The notes beneath the pieces were generated by a model. The model worked only from the letters and a program-made list of their open reading frames with translations, ran no database searches and had not been told where the DNA came from. A program made the translations under genes and the position numbers. Positions 20,838-29,545 of a stretch of 64,000 bases of DNA are shown here, in pieces (within the stretch, counting starts at the first letter, position 1; each line of letters starts with the position of its first letter). The stretch comes from Takakia lepidozioides (lineage: Eukaryota > Streptophyta > Takakiopsida > Takakiales > Takakiaceae), in the NCBI GenBank assembly GCA_030704615.1, contig CM060731.1:70350756-70414755 (forward strand). Reading direction: 5' to 3'.

Positions 20838-23720
20838 GTGGAGGAGGTGCACATTGTGAGTGTCATTACGGAGTTACCCAAGGGTTTTGAGGGGAGTACG
20901 GCTACAGGCAGTAACAGTGAGAGTGGGTTCACAAGACGAGGTATTCGGTTCAGACCACCTTCACCGCCACCCTCAATTACTGTAGAGTCAGACACAGACT
21001 CGGAGGCTTCATCAACAGGTGTGCACTTTCATTCGCCATTGTTGTGGGACGACATGGAGGAGATGTATGGAGCTACCAAGGGGCCTCGTAGGTACTCTGG
21101 AGCTGTGGGCACAATCGAGTTGGATGACTTTATCCAGGAGTTCGACAGCTGGTGTGATTTGCAGCAGATGCGCAATCCACAGCTATTCACCCCATTCATG
21201 GCGTGGAAGGGACTGTTCCAGCATTTGGAAGGCCCGCCTATGGACGATTACCACGAGTTCAGGCGAGGACATGAAGCAGAGATTGAGGAGTGGAGGATGT
21301 ATTGGTCACCTGACTACGTCTCCATTACTCGAGGCACGACGCGACCAGTAGCTGCATCAGTACCAATAGCTCCCACTGCCAGCACTAGTAGTGGAGCAGG
21401 TAGTGCTGGTACTTCTGCAGGTGGTACCAGTTCAAAATGTGCTACTACTCCTCCTGCCACAACTACAACACATGTGCCTAGATTCAACCCGGTGGTGGAG
21501 TTCTTCCAGGAGTTGCGGAGGAATTACCAAGGTGTACGGACAGAGAAGCTGCGAAGTTTGCAAGACTTCCAGCGCAAACCCAGTGAGAGCCTGTGAGAGG
21601 CGTACACTCGTATGAGGCGCTTGATAAGTGTGACCCAAGGGGTTACTGAAGCTCAGGCAATCCAGTTTTGGTATGGAATTCTGGACAAGGAGCTCAAGAG
21701 AAGGGTGCGAGATGCAACCCTGTTACAAGCAGCCCAACCCACATTAGCAGATGTGTTTCTGCTGGCTGAGCGGATTGAGCTCAACATGGTGGAGGAGCGA
21801 GTTGTTACAATTGGATTTGGCAAGGACATGCCTGTACGGGGCACAGCTGTCAGCCCACAGGCACAAGGGACTGCCCAACAGCGTGGTCAGGGGGGCAAGG
21901 TTGCCCAGCCCAAGTTCCATGGAGCTTACAGGGGACCTCAGGTGCAGAGGCCCGTGGCATCTTTTGCAGGCCAACAGCAACCAGGGGTGATATGTTGGAC
22001 ATGTGGAGGACCCCATGTCAAAAGAGATTGCCCAGAGAATGGCAGAAGGCCGGCACAAGCACAGCCTGCACAGTTGCAGTGTGGGCATTGTGGCAAGTAT
22101 GGGCATGTAGATGCCCAGTGTTATGACTTGCATCCTGAGTTGCGCCCAGGCCAGTTCCAAGGGAACAATGGTGGCCGGGGGCGAGGTGGACCAGCCCAAA
22201 GAGGACGAGGTGGTCGGGCACGAGGTGCAGGCCAAGGGCAAGCTCCACATGGCCAAGGACGCGGAGGTCAGGGTGTTGACCAAGGCATGGCCAATCGGCT
22301 TCAGCAGCTAGAGCAGAGGCTCGCTGCCATGGCTATAGCTCAGGCGGTACCGGCTCCCAGGCGGGATGGTCCACCTCCTGCTCCTGAGGGAGGAGATATG
22401 GGAGGCATGGGATTCATGTGCGGAGCAGCACTACCACTAGAGCAGGTGGAGTCTGCTGCAGCCGTGACTCGAGGAGCAGCACGAGTTCCTGAGCCACGAG
22501 GTGCAGAGGTGGAGTTGGATCCACAACGTGGGGAGGCAAGCCGTCAGGCGAGGCTGCCTCAGTCATTCACCTTGGCGGAGACAGTGTCAACGCCATCCAT
22601 GGCACCTAGTTCTCGCCCGACTGTTACCGAGGCGGAGGTTACTATGCCATTGGGGAGAGCTACACGTGCAGCACTGACACCTGCTACCAAGGCTAGTGCA
22701 GCCGGTGTGTTATTGGGGGCAGCCACCTCTGTGTGTCAAGCCCCACTGTTCTCGGCAACCATGATTGCGACGCCGGGGGTGAGACCAGCTGCAGTGTTCA
22801 GACTAGCAGCAACTCTCTGTGAGAGTGGGGAGGTCACTTCATCTTCTGCGGAGTTAGTGGAAGGTATAGTGGCAGAGGGATCCTCGGATTTGAGGGTCAA
22901 GACTGCCACGGCTGCGCCATGGCAAGTTGCAGCTGCCAGGTTGACGGAGCTGCCAGCTAGGCCAGCCATTGAGCGCGCCATGGTGACACCTGGAGTTGTC
23001 TTGTTGGACAACCAAGGAGACATTTTCACTTTGAGTGGACCGGTAGGCAAGAAGTACCGGCCACTGCGGGTCTTGTTGGACTCAGGAGCTCAGCCACTGA
23101 TGTTGGGCAGAGCTGCTATTGCAGGTTTGGGCCTCATGGAGGCGGATATGGAGCCTTGTCCTTTCCAGATACAGACATCTCTGGGAGGATCAGAGCAGGC
23201 TCGCGGCATGACACGGCATCAGTTGGCTATTAGACTGCAGCCGGATCATCCTGTAGATGGCTCAGTGATGCGAGCCAAGGCCATTGTGACAGACGCGGTC
23301 TCTTACGATGTCCTCGTTGGTGGGGCAGTGTTATACCCCATAGGCTTCACCCTGGATTTCTGGGAGGAGTCAGCATCCTACAGGCCTGGATGGCAGTCAG
23401 GGGATGGTCGCCGTGCACAGCTCCCCGTGACATTCATTGGGGGTATTGCAGCTGCCCAGCGGGGCAAGATGCCAACACTAGCCGCCTTCACAGCTGCAGT
23501 TAGTTGGCCTGGAGAGTTGCTGGAAGGCAAGCCCATGCAGAGGATGTGCCACCTCCAGCAGAGCAGGATGACATGCATGGTACGGCGGAGTTGTCTGCCA
23601 TGGTTGCTCACACTCCGTTGTGGGGTACGAACAAGGATTTGCAGCAAGCTGCTGATGGACGGGTGCAACAAGCTTGGGTGGAAGCTTTTTTATCGTCAGG
23701 AGAGGAGGAGAGTGCGGTGA
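20838..23720 (+). pseudogene. gag-PR: Gag-protease polyprotein, interrupted by one TGA
   Basis: Frame open 20838-21593, TGA at 21594-21596, then open in the same frame to 23720. The stop falls inside the retrotransposon Gag domain (FQRKPSESL before it, EAYTRMRRL after it). Further on are two zinc knuckles, CWTCGGPHVKRDC (CX2CX3HX4C, near 22003) and CGHCGKYGHVDAQC (CX2CX4HX4C, near 22080), followed by Arg/Gly-rich sequence and a long Ala/Thr-rich linker. The aspartic protease has the active-site triplet in VLLDSGAQ near 23080 and a later VLVGGAVLYPIGFTLDFW. No ATG opens the frame; the first in-frame ATG is at 21054. Gag packages the RNA into particles and the protease cleaves the polyprotein. 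The downstream methyltransferase lies in the -1 frame. Confidence 0.85.
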
Positions 23721-25039
23721 TTGCACCAGGGCCACCTCAGTTGTCGCCATTGGACACCACACCTCTTGTGTGGCAGCGGCCGGATGAAGGCATTTGCCTT
23801 CTGGACTTGTTTGGCGGGATCAGCACCGGATTGGCTGCTGTGCTACAGGCAGGTGTGCGGGTAAGGCGTTACCTGTATGTGGAGAGGGATGAGACTGCAC
23901 GACGCGTCTCACTGCGCCATGTGGCTCAGTTGGTACAGCAGTACCCTGACTTGTTGCCGGTGTCTGCAGTTCGTGGATATCAGCAGGCCTTGCCAGCAGA
24001 CATTGCGTTGCTGGGGGCGCAGGATTTGGAGCGGGTTGGCTCCATTGATCTGGTAGTGGCAGGTTGGCCCTGCCAAGGGCATTCATCAGCCGGGCATGGC
24101 AATGGATTGCGAGACTCGAGGACGGGTCTGTTTTGGGAGATGGTGCGGATTTTGCGCCACTTGCAGCTTCATCAGGCTGTATCTCCGGCATACATCTTGG
24201 AGAATGTGCCACTGATGGGTGATTCTCGGGCCAGGGTGATGGCCAGTGTGCATCAAGTCCGGTCGTGGCTTGGGTCAGCAGTGTTGCTGGATGCAGCTGC
24301 AGTGGGGTCACGGGCTCATCGTCCACGACTATGGTGGACTAACTTGATGCCACCCGCACTGCTCAAGCGTGCATTTGATGGGGTGCAGCGGCCAGCACAC
24401 CTCACCGTGGATGGCATTTTGGACACAGGAAGGCAGTCTCAACGTGTGAGACACGATGACCGTTCGCCTTTGGCAGTGGTCAACAGGGTGGGTCAACCAC
24501 GAGCAGCATTACCTACACTGCTCAGCTTCCCAGGATCCCATGCTTTTCGGGATGGTGGACCTGGCCTCCTGTGGGATGCTCAGTTGCAGCAGTTAGTGGA
24601 GCCTAATGCCGACGAGCGAGAGCGGGCTATGGGGTTTTCCACTGGGACCACGGCGGTGCCTTCTCTTTCTGAGGCATCACGTCGTCAGGTGTTGGGGCAA
24701 GCAATGGATCTCAATTGCTTGACCTGGATTGTCAGCTTGGCTATGGCTGAGCAACGTAGAGTGCGGAGTGCACTTCCCTTGACGGTCTCTCTGCCTACCG
24801 AGACGGTACAGGCAGCGAGTGGGGGCGAGCCGGTGAGGACCACGGGGTGTAGACATCCATGGCACATGTGGGAGGTGCTCGAGGTTCAGAGGGAGTTGGC
24901 AGCCAAGGCAGCTGTGATGGATGAGGTTGGGGATTCTTCTCGGGATGAGGAGGTTCTCAATGATGAGATGATGGGGCAGGATGAGGCCTTGTCATTGACT
25001 GAGCAGGAAGGGAGTACTGCTCAAGAGGTTGCAGCATAG
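23504..25039 (+). CDS. C5-cytosine DNA methyltransferase domain of the retroelement pol
   Basis: Transfers a methyl group from S-adenosylmethionine to cytosine C5 in DNA. Counting from 23504: motif I LLDLFGGISTGL (residues 99-110), motif IV GWPCQGHSSAG with catalytic Cys190 (codon 24071), motif VI ENV at residues 233-235, motif VIII RAHRPRLWWTNL (Arg273, Arg275), and a C-terminal block AMGFSTGTTAVP...LGQAMDLN. A target-recognition region lies between motif VIII and the C-terminal block. All key residues are present and the frame is open. The RxR and GFS/LGQ blocks resemble DNMT3/DRM enzymes, while PCQ is the more general form, so the subfamily is unsettled. It overlaps protease by about 217 bases in the -1 frame. 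TAG at 25037 separates it from RT in the same frame, so an ancestral methyltransferase-RT fusion is likely. About 40 codons after the domain are acidic linker. Confidence 0.9.
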   Translation: MAWRVAGRQAHAEDVPPPAEQDDMHGTAELSAMVAHTPLWGTNKDLQQAADGRVQQAWVEAFLSSGEEESAVIAPGPPQLSPLDTTPLVWQRPDEGICLLDLFGGISTGLAAVLQAGVRVRRYLYVERDETARRVSLRHVAQLVQQYPDLLPVSAVRGYQQALPADIALLGAQDLERVGSIDLVVAGWPCQGHSSAGHGNGLRDSRTGLFWEMVRILRHLQLHQAVSPAYILENVPLMGDSRARVMASVHQVRSWLGSAVLLDAAAVGSRAHRPRLWWTNLMPPALLKRAFDGVQRPAHLTVDGILDTGRQSQRVRHDDRSPLAVVNRVGQPRAALPTLLSFPGSHAFRDGGPGLLWDAQLQQLVEPNADERERAMGFSTGTTAVPSLSEASRRQVLGQAMDLNCLTWIVSLAMAEQRRVRSALPLTVSLPTETVQAASGGEPVRTTGCRHPWHMWEVLEVQRELAAKAAVMDEVGDSSRDEEVLNDEMMGQDEALSLTEQEGSTAQEVAA

Positions 25040-27996
25040 CAACCACGGGACGCGTCCTCTACCTCTAAGCCCACTGGACTTAAGGTTGCAGTTACGGAGG
25101 ACAATTAGGAGCCTGACATTGGACCCATTGTCACTGGAGGAGAGAGACGACGTATACGGCGGTTCCTGAGGGCTTACAGGAATTGCTTTGCCTTCAGTTT
25201 GAAGGACTTGGGAGCGCTGAAGGGTCAAGAGATCCGTATTGAGTTGGCCACTGACACGCCAATCTTTCGGAGACCCTATAGATACAGTGACATGGAGAGG
25301 TCTTTGATTCAGATGAGGACTCAAGATCTCTGGGAGGCAGTTTGGTGGAGCTCTCTGGTGGAGAGTATGCTTCAGCCACAGTGATGCCAGCTAAGAAGGA
25401 TGTCTATGGCAATTGGACGGAGAGACGTATGTGCGGTGATTACCGGCCTGTAAATCGTCAGACCAAGTCCGATAGGTATGCCATGCCGACACCAGAGGAG
25501 ATCTTTGATGCCATTGGGCATTCCAAGGTCTTTAGCACGTTGGATTTACGATCCGGATATCACCAGTTGCCGATCAAGGAGGCGGATAAGCAAAAGACGG
25601 CATTCTGGGGGATCAATGAGCACGGGAAGGATTGCCTATACCAGTGGCGGTTCTTACCATTTGGGCTTAAAAACGCTCCCGCTGAGTTTCAAAGAGTCAT
25701 GGACAGGATTCTAGCAGGGGTGGAGTTTGCTCGGTGCTACATAGATGACATCATCATCTTTAGTGCTACGGTGGAGGAGCATGAGAGACACCTTCAGGGG
25801 GTATTTGAGCGCTTGAGGACGCACGGATTGAAGTTACATCCGGGCAAGTGTAAGTTTTTCCACAACCAGATTGAGTATCTGGGTCACATGATATATCCTG
25901 GAGGATTGGGGGTACAACAGACTAAGGTAGAGTCCATTGCACAGGTTCCACGCCCCACGGATGTGAGCCGAGTTCGAGCTTTCATGGGGTTAGCAAACTA
26001 TTACAGACGGTTTGTTAAGGGATTTAGTGCCATTGCAAAGGCTCTAACCAAGCTGACCAAGGTGGACCAGGAGTGGCAGTGGGAAGATGAGCAAGAACAA
26101 GCTTTTCAAGAGCTCAAGGCGAGGTTGACCTCGGCGCCCATCTTGAGACGACCTATCAGGGGGCGTCCTTTTCAGCTGCATACAGATTGGAGCATGCTGG
26201 GGCTTGGAGCGGTGCTCACACAGGTGGATGATGAGGGAAGAGAGTTCGTAGTGGCTTATGCTAGCCGCTCGAACAATGCTGCAGAGTCTAAGTATAGCTC
26301 ATATGAGGGAGAATGCTTAGCTGCAGTGTGGGCCGTGGCACACTTCAGGTGCTATCTATACGGCAATCTCTTCACCCTTGTCACGGATCACCAACCACTC
26401 AAGTGGTTGATGGAGTCAGACAAGCTTACGGGGAAGCTTGCACGGTGGGCACTCATCCTTCAAGAGTATGACTTTCAGGTGGTGCATCGACCGGGTTTGG
26501 TCAATCGCAATGCAGATGGGTTGAGTCGCAATCCATGCACGAGCCAGCAGGATGACACTGGAGCTCGGTGGCATGGTGAGACGGACGAGGAGATGGTGCC
26601 CGGATGGCATGCATCTGCATTTCTGTGTATCTTGGCAGCGGAAGGCCAGGTTGGACCTGCAACAGGGATGACTGTGGATCAAGTGTCTGAGGACCCTGAG
26701 GCCAGCAATGAGCAAGGTGGCACCAAAGATATACATGAGGATTCAGCTGTGTTGGACTATCTTCGCACTGAAGACACGGCAGCCACTGTGACTGCCAAGG
26801 AGAGGGATCGGATCCTACAACAAGCCAAGAGGTTCAAGTGGGAGGGGACACACCTGCTCCGAGTGTGGGAGGATGGTCAAGTGAGGATTGTGCCTCACCC
26901 AACACAGCGGGCACGGTTAGTGCGGCATGCCCACGAGGAGTTGGGGCATTTTGGGGTGCGACGCACCCATAGCCTACTGCAAGGGCAGTATTGGTGGCGT
27001 GGTATGCACACAAAGGTGCAACAATTTGTGGCTAGGTGCATGGTATGTGACAGGGTGCGTGCTTCATTCAACGCCCCTACTCCACAATTGCACCCTCTTC
27101 CGATCATGGGATTGGGCTACGGGTGGAGTCTTGACTTCGCAGGGCCGTTGCCACTGACCATGCGCCACAACAAGTACGTGTTGGTGATGGTGGAGCACTT
27201 CTCCAAGTGGATTGAATTGGTTCCATTGCCTGATAAGGCTAGTGAGGGAGCTGCGTATGCATTCTTGGATTGTGTGCTTAGCCGATTCGGTGCTCCAGCT
27301 GAGGTACTCACGGACCAAGGGAGAGAGTTCTTGGGGGAGTTTCAGGCTTTGTGTGACAAGGCCTTGATAGACCACCGCACCACTTCTCGGGATCATCCTG
27401 AGGCCGATGGCTTGGCAGAGAGAGTTGTTCAGACAGTAAAGAGGGGTTTGCGCAAGTATGGCTTGCAGAAGGGACACCTAGGAGATTGGGACCTTCAGTT
27501 ACCCTGGTTAGCCATGGGCTACAGGTTCAGCAAGCAAACATCACTTGCCTCCTTCTCACCATACTTTCTTCTCTTTGGCCGAGAGCCGGATTTGCCTACA
27601 TCCATTCGCAGAGAAGCTGCTACAGTTCTTAACCTTGACGATCCGGACGTGTGGGCACGTGTATGTGAGCAGCGTGCAGAGTTGTTCAAGAGAGTCATGC
27701 CCATGGCTTTCGAGAACCTTGCCATTGCACAACACCGTGATACGTTGAGGTATGCTACCATACGTGGTGGGGGCTATCGTCCTGGGGTTCGGAGATTCAA
27801 CCCTGGTGACTATGTCTATCTGCAGCAGACTACTCCTACGACCCTGGATGTGACTGCAGGACGTGTTATTTTGAGGGTTCGAGAGGTCTTGCCCTCAGGC
27901 GTCTTGGTCTTGGAGGGTCGGGATGGCATAACTTGGAAGGACCATGTGCGTAATTGTGCGCCATGTCACCTTCCGAATGTCGATGGCAGGATTTGA
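25040..27996 (+). pseudogene. pol: Reverse transcriptase, RNase H and integrase (Ty3/gypsy pol)
   Basis: The first part (25040-25340) continues the methyltransferase frame through a second TAG (25106-25108) and then carries the RT N-terminus (FSLKDLGALKGQEIRIEL). A -1 frameshift near 25340, consistent with one lost G, moves RT into the frame open from 25342 to 27996. RT: LDLRSGYHQL, FLPFGLKNAPAEFQR, and YIDD at codon 25738. RNase H: LHTDWSMLGLGAVLTQ through YEGECLAAVWAVAHF and TDHQPLKW. Integrase: zinc finger HAHEELGHFG...CMVCD, then the DDE triad Asp598 (LDFAG), Asp658 (TDQGREF) and Glu693 (GLAERVVQ) with 34 residues between the last two. A C-terminal module follows (GVLVLEGRDGITWKDHV, CAPCHLPNVDG). 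The stops and frameshift argue that this copy is dead or needs recoding. Confidence 0.92.
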
Positions 27997-28174
27997 CCCA
28001 AACCTGGCAGTGGTATCTGCAGGTTTGAGGTGCATGTTGTATGGGTCTGCTAAAGGGGCAGCCACCATGCTGGTGTGTGATCGATGCTCTAGAGGTTGGC
28101 ATATGGGGTGCTTGACTCCACCTCTTGAGATGGTTCCAGATGGGGATTGGTTATGTCCACAATGCAGTGGATAG
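27997..28174 (+). pseudogene. PHD finger following integrase, out of frame and missing one Cys
   Basis: In the frame one base off integrase, residues CDRCSRGWHMGCLTPPLE and GDWLCPQC give the second half of a C4-H-C3 PHD finger (Cys pair, His, Cys, Trp, final Cys pair). The first pair is incomplete: CMLY is found where CxxC is expected, i.e. Tyr in place of Cys (TAT for TGT, one transition). The frame opens inside the integrase end (27944 onward) and stops at 28174. PHD fingers read histone H3 tails and could steer integration, as chromodomains do in chromoviruses. An ancestral integrase-PHD fusion broken by a 1-base indel near 27990 is the simplest reading. Confidence 0.8.
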
Positions 28175-28422
28175 TGGGAGTGAAAACAACCATGGGAGGC
28201 TAACAAGCAACGCAAGGCCCAGATACAGGAGACCTTGAATACACGAAGTCCTGGCTCAAGTTCACAGATTGCAAGATGGCGACTAACGATGGGGCTACTC
28301 TTGCACCCGGCCTCTTGGTCTATAGAGTTTGAGTACGATAGGGACAGTGATACAGGACTTAGTACGGCTATGGCTATTACGTCTTGTAGCTATCTGGAGG
28401 TAGAGGGACCTATCCACCAGCT

Positions 28423-28431
28423 AGGGGGGCG
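28423..28431 (+). promoter_or_regulatory. Polypurine tract
   Basis: AGGGGGGCG directly precedes ATTGTGGTAGAC, the start of the full LTR. Its position fixes the U3 end of the LTR at about 28434 rather than at the TGTCAAG string of 28521, which has no purine tract before it. Confidence 0.65.
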
Positions 28432-28433
28432 AT

Positions 28434-28876
28434 TGTGGTAGACTACTTTATTGTGCATATATGTGTGGTGTGGTTTGGACAGCGATGTAGTTGTGTAGCG
28501 ATATGTATGCGCACGACAGCTGTCAAGTTAAATAAGCACAGTGTGAAAACAGCTAGCATAAAACTAGTTATTTGTATTTAACACTTGGATTTAGGTCAAG
28601 TGTTAAATCAGGTGTCAAGTTTAGTTTGACACCTGGTCCGTCTTATCTTCACGAGAGCGGCAGTCGCGCAGCTCATCTCTCTCGAGTTGAGCCTGCGCGA
28701 CCGAGCTCCTGCATGTGTTTAGGTTTTAGTGTGCTTATGTAGGGATACAGGTTGTTGTGGGGTGGAGTCCCCATAGCTTGGGGTGCCCCTGGCTCGACTT
28801 CAGTTTCAATGAGTGATAGCGATGGATTTTATATTTCTTGTGTTGGGAGTGTATGTCCTTTCAAGCTTCATTATCA
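28434..28876 (+). repeat. 3' LTR, complete, 443 bp
   Basis: Starts TGTGGTAGAC after the polypurine tract and ends CATTATCA (TG...CA). Positions 88-443 match the 5' copy with one mismatch. Positions 82-91 are the palindrome GACAGCTGTC (28515-28524), the breakpoint of the permutation. Confidence 0.8.
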
Positions 28877-28877
28877 T

Positions 28878-28962
28878 TGTGGTAAACTACTTTATTGTGC
28901 ATATATGTGTGGTGTGGTTTGGACAGCGATGTAGTTGTGTAGCGATATGTATGCGCACGACA
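28878..28962 (+). repeat. Extra copy of LTR positions 1-85
   Basis: Eighty-five bases that repeat 28434-28518 with one mismatch, ending GCACGACA and followed directly by the target duplicate CAAG. Together with the 5' LTR (positions 88-443) they add up to one LTR minus the two central bases (GC) of the palindrome. Confidence 0.8.
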
Positions 28963-29545
28963 CAAGCAAATGCAAAGACCTTGCCTTAAGGGATTAATCC
29001 CACAACCTCCTGAACTCTAAAATGAACTACCTATTTCAAATCCAAAAGGCCTTATGGTCCAAGCTAGTTTTAGCCTTTTCGCCTCAAGGTACTTGTAGAC
29101 CCAAGCGAATGCAAAGACTTTGTCTTAAGGCATTGAACCCACAACCTCCGGAACTCTAAAATGCACTACCTATTTCAAATCCAAAAGGCCTTATGGTCTG
29201 AGCTACTTTTAACCTCTTAGCCTCAACGTACTTTAAACTTTAAACCCAAGCGAATGCAAAGACCTTGCCTTAAGGGATTGAACCCACAACCTCCTCAACT
29301 CTAAAATGAACTACCTATTTCAAATCCAAAGAACATTTTAGCTTTGGATTAAAACCACAATCTTAAGGTGCATTGAGCTACTTTTAGCCTTAAGGTACTT
29401 GTAAACCCAAGCGATGTTAAGACCTTGCCTTAAGGGATTAAACGATTAAACCCACAACCTCTTGAACTCTAAATGAATTACCTATTTCAAATCCAAAAGG
29501 CCTTATGGTCCAAGCTACTTTTAGCCTTTTCGCCTCAAGGTACTT
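28963..29545 (-). repeat. Tandem tRNA-like monomers (about four copies)
   Basis: Copies start CAAGCRAATGCAAAGAC at 28963, 29102, 29247 and 29408 (spacing about 140-160 bp). On the minus strand each holds GTGGGTTCAATCCC, a B-box-like element, and upstream a TAGCTTGGACC stretch that could be a worn A box. They look like a tandemly amplified tRNA-derived SINE monomer. Confidence 0.7.

Larger units (their letters stand above)
17296..28962 (+). mobile_element. Ty3/gypsy retroelement encoding a DNA methyltransferase and PHD finger, circularly permuted
   Basis: Order: partial 5' LTR (17296-17651), complementary primer site (17652), a 3.2-kb leader with captured sequences, gag-protease (20838-23720), C5 methyltransferase (23504-25039), RT-RNaseH-integrase (to 27996), PHD finger (to 28174), polypurine tract (28423), full LTR (28434-28876), and then a repeat of the first 85 bases of the LTR (28878-28962). 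The RT-before-integrase order and integrase type place it in Ty3/gypsy. CAAG flanks both ends, and the interrupted host monomer is otherwise continuous. No chromodomain is seen; a PHD finger takes that place. The coding part has an in-frame TGA, two TAGs and at least two frameshifts, so this copy is unlikely to be autonomous. Confidence 0.9.

Noticed and set aside
21744-22283. 179-codon minus-strand frame opposite gag
   Set aside because: Antisense shadow of the zinc-knuckle and Gly/Arg-rich region, without family resemblance.
27996-28174. Chromodomain at the integrase end
   Set aside because: No aromatic-cage pattern of a chromodomain is present; the Cys/His/Trp spacing is that of a PHD finger.
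17296-28962. Reading the LTR as TGTCAAG...GCACGACA, with perfect TGTC/GACA ends
   Set aside because: No polypurine tract precedes 28521, and no primer site follows a GACA end at the left. The 5' copy lacks the GACA part altogether. The purine tract at 28423 and the complementary primer site at 17652 fit TGTGG...CATTATCA better.
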